DNA of 64,000 bases, taken from positions 25,012-89,011 of the IMG/VR virus record IMGVR_UViG_3300042521_002893; one strand, given 5' to 3'. The notes under the pieces were generated by a model. That model searched no databases. It was not told where the DNA came from and was given only the letters and a program-made list of their open reading frames with translations. The stretch comes from a virus. Positions 40,401 through 52,400 of the stretch are shown one piece after another. Position 1 is the first letter of the stretch; each line of letters opens with the position of its first letter. The translations under genes and the position numbers were made by a program.

Positions 40401-43400
40401 TTTTACTGATCAAGCCCGTGAAAAGGGTTTTAAGATGAATAAAATAGGTGCTCCCGAATGGGTTGATTATGAACAATTTAAGGATGCTCCCTATCCATTA
40501 AATCTCTTAACTAAGAAAATGATGCAGCCTGAGGCCGAAGCTCTTAGAGCAGTAGGCCCAGAATTAGCTCCTCAAGTATATGACGTAGGAAATAACCGAT
40601 TAGTGCAAGAAGTATTAAAAGGTAAGGATATGGGGAGCATGGTTAAAGAACTTGAAAAATCAGGTGAGCTTACCCAAGGAGTTATCATTCAATATGTAGA
40701 AGGTGCAGCTAAACTTCTCAAGTCTCTACACGAAAAAAAAGTTACTCACGGAGATTATCATGCAGGTAACATCTTTGTGATGGAAGATGGAAGCATGAAA
40801 ACTATCGATTTAGGTGCTGCCAAGGTAAACGCTTCTAAAGAACAAATAAAAGCTGATGCCGAAAGAGCACCAGAAAGAATCGAAGAAGCTTTTATGCGAA
40901 TTTTGGCAAAGGTTCCTGAAGGAACCGAAAAAACAATGGAGCTTCTTTTAAAGCTAGTAAAAGAAGGAAAAATGCCTTTGCTTGAAGGGATAAATATACA
41001 AGATATATTTAATAAAGCTTATAAAGAGGGTGTTGGTCCTCCCACCGGGATGCGAGGACCAACACCTAGAGATCCTGATGCACCTAAAACAAAGTGGCAA
41101 ACCAAGAAATATACTCAACCTGCTACAGAACCTTGGATGGAACGTCTTAGCGGTATGAATAAGACCCTTGAGGATATGGGTAAGCCATCAGCTAAAATAG
41201 ATCCTAATATGGCATATATATTAGGACAGGGGGCAAAAGGTATCGCTTTTATAAATGCTAACAAAGATGCTGTTTACAAACTAGCTAAAAATGCTGTCAG
41301 CATGGCTAGTGAGGCTCAGGCTATGGAAATTGCTAAAGGTGTCGCTCCAGACGTTCTTGCGTCGGGCGATGATTTTATTATTCAACGAGCAATAGCAGGT
41401 CAAGAAGGTCGAGACTACCTTGCTAATAAAGATATGACAAAAGATGACGTATCAGCGTATGCTAAACAGGCTGGAGCATCGTTGAGAGCACTTCATGAAA
41501 AAGGTGTGACCCACGGAGACTATCATCCAGGTAATGTTTTTGTATCAGACGAAGGAAAGGTGGTTCCTATCGATTATGGACGTAGTATAATCAAACCCGA
41601 TAAAATGCCTGAGTTTGAAAAATTGTCAGCAAAAGAACAAGAAAAGGCTCTGGAAGAATGGGCCAAAGCGATTGAAGAAGATCGTAAAGAAGGTATTCGC
41701 AAAGCATGGGAAGGAATTAGACGAGTTATAGCTAAAGAACTCGGACGTTTTGAACTGATCGAAGGATTAGATTTAGAATCCTTAGTCGCTCAAGGTTATG
41801 AAGAGGGTGGTGAACTGGGTGGTCTTCGTACATTCGATCGCGCACCTGATCCTACGAAGATATCATCAACGCTAGTTGATTTTATAAACAATCAGGTACA
41901 ACCTAATCTTAGATTAGATCCTGAAACGTCTCAGCGTGTCGCGGAACGGAATCAGCGTAAAACAAGACAATCTCAAGCAACTCTAGGTACTCAATCTTAC
42001 GTCGCTAATCTCATATCACCTCCACCTACACCTCTACCGGATCTTAGAGAGGTAAGATCATCTGTAACGGTGTCTACGGAGGAAGCCGTTGCAATTGGTT
42101 CTGAAATGGCCATATCTTTCTTGCAAGGCGTTGGCGAGGGTCTTACTAATATCGCTGAGTCAACAGGTGAAGCGATGGCCATCGCGGCAGAAACACGTCT
42201 TGTGGCGGCAGTAAATAGAATAATGCGTAGAGTACCTGGAGATCCTGATTCGCTTGATGCTAATGCTCCCATTATCGAAAAGATATCTGATATTGGTCCA
42301 GAACAAATTGCTAGAGCTTCCGCACTTGGTATTGAAGATGGAGCGGCGGCAATTGCTGAATTAGCTCAAAAAAGTATCTCTGCCGCAACAGCTCTTGCTC
42401 AACTAACTAAATCTGCTGGCAAACTACTATCTGGCGCACAGCCTGCTGCCAATGAATTTATAGAAGGATCCCGTAAAAAATTAAGTGCGGCCAAAGATAT
42501 GATTACTAGTATACAGACGGCTCTAGTTTCTAGTGAACCAGATGAATCGATCATTCAAAAAATAAAGTTGTTAGCCGGAGATGATACTGGTAATGATCAA
42601 GGATATGTCAATAGATTATTAACAGAGGTTAATGAGGCGATCGTCGCAATATCACCACAAGATCGTATGAAACCTTTAGCACCTAATCAGTTAGCAAATC
42701 TTAAATCTCAGATCGTTAAGATAGAGAATAAACTTAGAGAATTAGCTAGTTTTCTAAACGATATTCGATCTCAAGATGCTGACATTATTGATGCTGAAAT
42801 TATTCAAGATTTTAGTAACTTTGCTGAGTTACCTTCATTATCCCAACAACAAGTTCGTCAGTTAACTGCTGCTCAACCGCCGCCTGACTACCAAAAAATG
42901 GTTAAAAAGATCAGTGAAGATTTTGCTGATCTTCGTCGTATAGTGGAGAATAAAAAAAATCGATATTCTAGAGAAGAACAAAAAATAGCTGCTGCTGAAA
43001 TTATTAAAACTGCGGACGAAGCTTGGAAAGCTATAGACGATTTACAAAAAGTTTTAGGGGACCGTGCTACTACACCATTTACAAACTTAGCACGAGCTGC
43101 TAAAGGTCAGGCTACTCAAGCCAAAAATAGAGCTAATGAGAAAATCAATACTAGAGAAATAGAACGTCCTGATTTAACTAGAAGTTTAGGTCAAGAAACT
43201 ATAGATGGATATCCTGTCGGATTCAGCGATCGTTTTAATGCTTTAAAAGCTGAGGCTACCCGTCTTGTTGAGACTGGAATTATTGACCCGATGGCAAAGG
43301 GTCTTCAAACTAGAAGTCCTTCCAAAGTAACTGAGTATTTTGGTAAAATGGTTGTAGCAGGTTTGATTAAAGGTATTAAATCAAATTCTGATGCAGTTAA

Positions 43401-46400
43401 AAAAGTTTTGAACATAAGCTCAATTTTGAAAGAGCTTGCAGAAGATCTATACTTGATGGCTGATATGTATCAGGGCAATTTAAGAAAAGCCTTTGATATG
43501 TCAGTAATAAAAGACGAGTTGACAATATTGAGAGATTCTATTAATGAGGCATTAACTCTTGCCGGTCAGTTAGAGAACACTTCAGAAGCCGTTCAGAGCG
43601 CAAGAACGGCAGTAGGAAGAATTGTTAATTATCCCAATGAAACTATTGTCACCAAGTACAAAGAAGATGTACGTTCTAACGCTCGACGAGTTCTAACTGA
43701 ACCTCCTGATTCTGACATTCATCCTGTCGTTCATGAAATCCCTGCCGATGCTAAAAAGATTATATTTGTATCATCTGGTTTTACTGGCACAAAAGGTAGA
43801 ATCAGTAACGAAATAACAGACAAACTAAAACCGATGATCCCTCAAGGGACTCACACGATCCCTTTCGAGAATAAAAACTTTGATGTTTCTGGAACCTTAA
43901 ATGATGTAGGTTTGACAAGGGTCGTAATGGATGCGATCATTATGCCCATGAAGGCTGTTAGAAAGGGTATTAATGAAGAAGCTCTCCGTCTTGCTAAACA
44001 AGCCTATGCCGTTAAACAAGAACGTCCAGATGTTGAAATAGGTTTTGTAGGACATTCTGCTGGAGGTTTTATAGTTAGAGAAGCCCAAGAAATACTTAAA
44101 AATATAGGAATTATTTCAGAAGCTTTAAGTATGGGTACTCCCTTACTAGGAGCATTTCAAGCTATTAAATCAGACGTAATATCTTTAATTGGAGAAGGAG
44201 ATCCGTTAAAGAGATTTACTGGACAAAAAGAGGCTATTATACCTAATGTGAAAGGGCATTTCAGTCCTCATTATCTAGATGAATCTAACGAGATACGAGA
44301 AATACTTACTCGTTATCTAGAAGAAGGTATAACCCCGTCTCTTATCGCACGAGTACACGAACTAGGTGAGACAATAAAAGGTTTAGAACCCGGAAATTCT
44401 GGGCCTGTTATGAGATTCGATCGTTTACGTCAAAGTCAATCTTATCAACAAGCTTATTTGTTAAAAACACATACAAACACGATCGATGTAAAAGCAGAAG
44501 AAGTTAAAAACAATAAAATACAACCGTTATGGTCCGTTGATCGAAATACAAAAGATTCATTTGACGAAGACATGTCTAACGAAGTAACTAGAAATATAGG
44601 AGAAATTATAGATACTTTAGACGACATTACGCCTAAAGCAAGAAAAGTGTTTGAAGAACTAGTTACAGAAATAGCAGCGCTTTCCGATGTAGAAGTAAAA
44701 GAGATGCCCACAGCTAAAAATGCATCTATGCAATTATTAGGAACTAGAGCAGGAGGAGCCTATTTACCAGAATACAACACAATCTTTTTGGATGATGAAA
44801 CCGAAGAGGCGTTGGAATCCTTACATGATATAAAAGGTCTTGATATACCTATTAGTCTCAAAGTTATTGAAGATGAAGTGAGAGAGGTATATAAACGTTT
44901 AAATAACAACACTAGTGATGATATTTATAATGATTATAACGACGAGTTAGATTTAGCTTACGAAACAGTAAACAAAAAATATTCTAATATAACTGAAGAT
45001 ATAATTTCCTTGTTTGAAGCAATGGATACAATAGTACATGAGATACGACATGCCGCACAAGTTGGATTTCAAAAGATAAATGATCCTTACTCAAGAAATC
45101 TTCTTTTAACACCGTCATATAATAGAGAATCGGATCGCGAATATGCTCGTAATATAGCAGGATCTGTAGAACTTGCAAAAAAATCTGCAAAAGAACAAGG
45201 TATTGATATAAATCCACATTACATCAATAAACTAGAAAGAGACGCCTATGGATTCTCTCATCAATATACTCGGGATATAATAAGATCTTATCAGCGTTAT
45301 AACAACACGAAAACAGAAAATATATTACCCGCTAGTAAAAATATAGGATCTGAGTTAGGGTCTGGTATAGCAATAGGCATAAATAATAGTAGCAGAGAAG
45401 CGACTAATGCCGCCATGAATATGGCAGAAGCTGTTATAGATATAACACATAGCACATTTGATATAAAAAGCCCTCCTGAATGGGCAATAAAGATAGGTAG
45501 GTTTATAAGTGAAGGTATATCTAACGGTATATCTGATGGTATCAACTATGTTAGGGAAAGTATAAAAAGTCTTAAAACAAAAACCGTAAATGACATAAAA
45601 GAATGGGCAAAAACACCACCAGAAGAATCTTTTATGCCATTCAGTGTTTCAGGAGAACGCCCGGAAGCTGAAATACCTGTTATAGGGCCTGCATACGCAT
45701 TCATGTTGGATTCTATGGAATCTATGAAAAACATGGCAACGTTTGTACCAAAATTAGGTAGATCGTTGGGTGAAGTATTTGAGGGATTGTCTCAAAATAT
45801 TCCTGCTATGATGAGCATCACCAAAGGGTTTTTGTTTTTCAATTATATTGTAGTACCACTCGTAGGAACATTGTTTTCATTTGAAGAAGCCGCTTTTCAA
45901 ACTGCTGTAGAACTCGAAAACATGGCCACGACAATTAATTTTGTCTCTGGATCAGCGAGCGAAGGGGCTAAAAACATAGATTTGATAAGGAATAAAGTTA
46001 TAAGTTTGGGAGGAGACTTGAAATCAAGTATGCAAGGTTTCGCCCAATTAGGAGCTAGTGCTCAAGGTACACGACTAGAAGGCGAAGGCACTCGTCAAAT
46101 ATTTTCAGCTATATCACAAGCTGCTGTAGTTTATCAAATGACTCCAGAGGAACAACAGCAAGCTTTCACTGCACTGAGTCAGATGATGGACAAGACAGTA
46201 GTTTCTGCGGAAGAACTAAGAGGTCAATTAGCAGAAGCTTTACCGGGGTCTATATCTGTAGCAGCGCGGGCTATGGGTGTTACTACACAAGAATTAGGTA
46301 AAATGATGCAAGCCGGAGAAGTTATGGCCGAAGATCTATTACCTAAATTTGCACAACAACTAAGTGCTGAAACCGCTATGGGTGTGTCAGGTAGCGCACG

Positions 46401-49400
46401 AAGCGCCCAAACGGCCATAAATAAATTAAATAATGAAATTACGTTATTCCAACAAGGATATGGTAACACCACAATCCCTATTCGAGTTGTCGGACTTAAC
46501 ATAGCAACCAAAGGTATTCAAATACTAAGAGAAAATGTTGTAGCACTTAGCGTCGTGTTTACCGCTTTGTTGGTAACAATAAGTGCTACCCTCGTACAAG
46601 AACTAGCCAAATTTTTTGTTAAATTTGCAGGAATGAACCAAACGATCGCGTTGATTGGCGAATCGTTTTCTGGTTTGTTTACTAGAATGAAGCAAGAATT
46701 AATAACATTTGGTAAGAGTTTCTTAACGTGGTTTGCTGTCATAACTGTGGCCACGGACGTGTTTAAGATTTTCAGTAAAGGTTTCGGAGACGCTTCCGGA
46801 GGTGCTAAGGATCTTGCTGACTCAAATAAAAAAGCGTGGGAAGATTATACAAAAACATTAGAAGATGCTCGTCAAAAAACAAAAGAGTTTAATGAACAAC
46901 CCAGTTTTAAGGTGTTTAAGGAGTCTGGAGGTGTAACAGCCATCAAAGAATTATTTACTGGTGGTGGACTAGGAGGTTACGTCGGAGATATTATTGAATC
47001 GGTTAGTAATATAGATGGTAGCAGAGAATCATACGGAAACGTATTGAAATCCGTAACAGGAATTAAACAGATAGTCGATATAAGTAATTCCGCTAAAAAG
47101 TTTTTTGAAGCGTTTAAAGATGGTATAGGGATAAGTTCAGGATTAGAACGATTAATCAGTGGAGAATCTTTACTTGAAGATACGTTCTTTGGTGGTCTAA
47201 TAGGGGATAAGGCTTCACGTATATTTGAAAGAGGAACACAAAGTTTTATCGGTAACATAACTGATGGAAACGACATTCGAGATTATACAGACCCAATAGG
47301 TTTAGCTTTAGGAGGTTTGAAAAATATAGGTTTAGATTTAAGCAGGACATGGGAGGATGTGAAAGCTGAACAGGCAGACATAGCTATAAACGATCTGCAA
47401 TCTTATTCAGGTAAAATATATGAAGAGGCCAGGACCACTTTGTATCCTGGTAATAAACCTGGTCAACAATTACAAGAAATAATAGATCTGGATGTGCGGT
47501 TACAGAGTGCTCAACAAGAACTCCAAGGAACCTCTAGGGAAGATGTAGAAAAACAAAGAGACTTAAACGAACAGATAAATAATCTGATAGCAGAAAGAGA
47601 AAAATTATATATCCCCGTTGGTAAACAACTAGCAAACCTACAGTTATCAGAAGAGAATATCAAATCTGCTATTAAGTTAAGAAAAGAAGAACTAGCAAGA
47701 CTGGGAGATTCTGAAGAAGATAATATTCGTAGAGAATCATTGCAGGGCAATATTGCAACACTTGAATCAGATTTAAAACTTACTAAATCGCTTATTGATA
47801 AAATAAATTCCGGTATAGCAAATACAGTAACCAGACTTGATCTATTGGCTAGAGGATTTAGACTTGTTAACGCAGAAATGGAAAACGCCTATTATAATTT
47901 GGAAATGAGATCAGCACAAAAGAACGCTCTTTTGATGAGATCTGTTGCTCCTGGTAATTCAGGTTTGTTAGAAGGTACACAGAATCTTGTTCAACAACAA
48001 ATGACCTCTGAAAAAATAGCTATAAATCGAGATTCTTTACAAAAACTAGAAACTATTGCTTATGATCCTGAATACATAAAAGCATTAGAAAACGCTAATT
48101 TAGCAATGAATGCTACGGCGGCTGATATACAAGCTGCCATAGATAATATAGGAGAAGATTCTTCTTTAAGCAAGACCCTCACAAATTTAGTAGAAGTACG
48201 ACAAAAATTTGAACAAACGGGACTAGAAACAGATCAATTAGTAGCAGAACTAGAAACTACTAAAAGACAGTTAGAAGAACAATTATGGCAAATGGGTCGT
48301 CAACTGGAAGATATGTTGATAGAGGTGGGTCAACAAACTGAAGAAATCGCTCACAGTTTTAAGGAATTTGAAAACGATCGCAAAGTTGCTAATGCCAGTA
48401 ATACGATAACTCGTACTATGGGTAAATTGAGAACCGATCACTTCAGTGGCATGATGAACATATTAGAAAGATTTATCAATGTCATAGGAGAACAATTAAA
48501 AAGCACATCTGATTTCTTAAAACAGAAAATGGATGTTATGAATCAATTATTCAATACTCTTCGACAAAATGAACAATTTGCATTAAGTATACCTCAAATA
48601 GATCAAGGTGTTATTGGTAGTCAAGGTACAAATGGTAGAAACGTAGCTTCTCCATTGATGGGGCAATCTATAGAGTCATTAGTAAGTTATAAACCTACTG
48701 AAGGACAATCGTTCAGGGCTGGTAGAACACGAAATGGACGACAAGAATATCATGCTGGTATAGACTGGGATTCAAAAGTAGGAGGAGGAAGAGGTGCTGA
48801 TGTAGCAGCTCCTTTTTCTGGTACGGCTAGGGTAATAGACATAGCTGAACAAAAGGGTGATAGAGGTAATGCTGTCCAAGTGAGAATAACGACTCAGGAC
48901 GCTAAAGGCATACCTATTGATTTGCAATTTAATCATTTAGAATTAGAATCTGTTAAAAAAGCCTTAGGTATAGGCATAGGAGAGAACACCAATGTATCGA
49001 TGGGACAGCTCGTTGGAGAAGTAATACAACACCATCTCGATATGAAGGTGAAAGTTAATGGTCAGTTCGTAGACGCTCAACAGTGGTTAGCTGCTATGAA
49101 CGCCGGTGGTGGAGTTGCACGTAACTTACAGGGCGTAAATGTCAATATTAATCCTATATCACAACCGGCCTCTAGAACAGCTCAGAGCACGCCTCAACAG
49201 TCTGGGGTAGAGATGTTTAGAAACTACGCCCCAGTGGCCTCTAGAGTGGCTAGTATGGGTCCGGGTAGAATACCTATGGGTGGCACGGTAAGAACCGCAG
49301 AAAGAGTTCAAAGCGACCCTGCTGGGGCACAAGCTATGATAGCCGCAGCTCAACGTTTAGGATTAGATCCAAGAGAATTTGCCGCTCTTATGTCTTGGGA

Positions 49401-52400
49401 ATCAGCAGGATCTTTCAACCCTAACATACGAGGAGGTGATAATAATTTATATAAGGGTTTGATCCAATTCAGTCCTGATAACCAACGTAAATATGGAACC
49501 AATACCCAACAAAGTATAGCTCAACAAATGCCTGCTATAGAAAGATATTTGCTAGATCGCGGTTTCAGACCTGGTGAACATGATATACGACACGCCTATT
49601 CAGCAATATTAGCTGGTCAAGCTGGAGAAAGTTATTGGAATCGTAAGGATAGTAATCAAACTACCGTAAGAAACGCTGCGCCGAGATTCAGACAAGGCGA
49701 TCACCGTCAACGAGCTGAACAATTCCTTCGTGATAGCGGCATCGGTATGAATGAACTCATGTCAGAGAAAGAGCAATTTGAAAGATTCATGCGCGAAGGT
49801 TATGCTCTGACTGAGAAAAAGGACTACCAATCAGCATTGATCAATTTTAGACGAGCAGAAGAATTACGACCAGATAATAAATATACTACCCAAGCTATCA
49901 GTAATGTAACAGGCTATATCAACAGATCGCGTCCGACAACAACCAGTAGTAGTGCTACAACTTTAGATGTAAGTAGTTATACACAAAGTTCTAACCAATT
50001 GTTATCAGAAAATCAAAAGTATGTAAACATGCTACAACAGAACGCTAACGATCAAATAAAATTGATTGAACAAATGAAAGCGTTAGCAGATGAAAGATTC
50101 GACGCTCAAATAGATAGTATGTTTTCTGAAGTTAATCGAGAAGGAATAACTGCTAAGAGAGGGACGGAAGATGCTAAGCTACAACAAGAAAGACAAGACA
50201 GAGATCGCAAGTATCAAAGTATACCAGAATTCAGGATGACGCCAGAAATTCAACTTGAATATGATCTCGATATGGCATCTAGAGATATAGAAGATCGTCG
50301 TATAGAATTACAACGACAAATCGAAGATGCTCAAAACGACATAGATGCCGTAACACAGTTATTAGAAACCATGCCCAACCAACTTATAGAGGCTGGAGCC
50401 AAAGAAGAAGATGTAAGACGAATTGAAGAGGGTTTCAGAGAGATAATATCTCAGAAACAACCACTTATAGATATTCTTAGAAAGAACTTAGCTGATCTAA
50501 CCGCTATGGAAGGAGAGGCTTTACTAAAAATTTCAGAAGAATACAAGATGGAAGAAGAAAGACGCTATATGGAGTTTATTAATCAGTTAACTGAACTAAC
50601 TGGTGAAAATTTAAGACAACAGGCTGAATTGTTAAGAAATGATGGAGAGCAGGCGCTGGCAGAAGAGTTAGAAAAACAAGCTGATGCTGCTGATATAATA
50701 CAAAAAGAGAAAGAGTATCAATTTGGCTTAAAAGAACAGTTAAATAGCGGATTAGATAGAGATCGCTATGACCAGCTATTAGCAGAATCTATTAAACGTC
50801 AAATTTTAGCGTTAGAGATATTAGGTTACAATATTGATAGAAATACTGAACAATTAAGACTTAACAATTCATCATTTTTGTTAGAACAAAGAGCTGCTAA
50901 TGTGGAAGCTCTTACACCTTTATTAAATAGAACAGGGGAAGCAGGAAACGCTAGAGACCTGTCTTATGAAATTGAAGCTCTTAAAATACAACAAGATTTA
51001 GAAAGTCAAATATTCGATTTATACGAAGGTAGTAAGGGTCTAACAGAGGAGACTAGAGAACGAAGTCGTTTATTAATAGAAGAAACGGCCCAATTAAAAC
51101 TACAAACATTAGAGCTAGAACAAGCTTTACAAGTTAGAGCCGATCAAATAGAACAATCAAGAAATCCTCTTGTTGGCCCTGGAGGAGTAACAGATTTAAT
51201 GGGAGCACAAGACGCTTATCTAGGCGCATTTGGTGCTAGTCCAACGGAAGCTATGAAACAAGAGCGGTTACCATTCTTGTTGGATATGCAACGCTTAGAT
51301 TATCAAAATGCCATATTAGAATTAGAAAAACTAAAAAATGCTGGGAAACTCACAGATGAGGGTTTCAAAGCTATGAGCGAATCCTTATCAAAGATAAACG
51401 ACATCAAAATGGATCAGATAAGGCAAGAAGCCTCAATGTTACCCGATGTCATAAAGAACGTAAGAGGTCCAGTTCAAGGACTATTCAGCGATCTTATGAA
51501 AGGTACCAAAACAGTAGGAGAAGCCTTTAACGATTTTGTCAACGGTTTAATAGATAATCTGATGAACTTGGCAGCAGAAATGCTAACCAATAATCTGTTT
51601 GCAGGTATATTCGGTGGTGCTGCTGGAATATCTAGTGATACTGGTAACGGTATTATAGAAATGCTTTTTGGAACTAGCAGATCGCGATCGCCCGAAGAAG
51701 ATCCTAATGTACTAATGCAGACCCCTAGATATAATCCACTGTTACAAGGCGCAATGGATTATAGTTCTTACTTATTCCCTTCTACTGGTGAAATACGAGA
51801 TCCAAGTCTAACAGAATATGGAAAATCTTTATTCGGTGCTAGTACAGAAGATGTTACGTTAACAACAGGGGCAGAACAAGCCTCAGCGTCATTAAGATTA
51901 GGTGGTGAGATGGTTTTATCTTCATTACAATTAGGGGCTCAGGCAATACAACAAGCGGCTGTATCCATACAAACACCAAACGCTTTAGGTACCATTTCTG
52001 AAGGTTTATTTGACTTAGGTGGTTTTGATCTTACATTTGAAAACGGTGCTCAGTCTATACAAAGTGCTATAGAAGCTGGAGCAGATCGCGGCGGGGCTCA
52101 ACTCGGTTCTGTTGTGATGGGTGTATTTTCAGGTTCTAGTAGCACAGCGGTATCTAAAGGAGGATTCAGTATAGGAGGTGTATTCCAGTCTTTATTATCC
52201 ACGATACTAGGGATGTTCTTCAAAGATGGTGGTGTTATAAAAACTGATACAGGTTTAGGTATAGAGAACTTTGCAAAAGGTGGTGTTATAGGAAGATCGC
52301 AGTCAACATTGGATAAGTTAGCTTCTACAGAAGCTATAGGACAGGCATTAAAACGCGAAGGTAATCCAAAAGCTAGGTTAGCTGTGGTATCACCTGGAGA

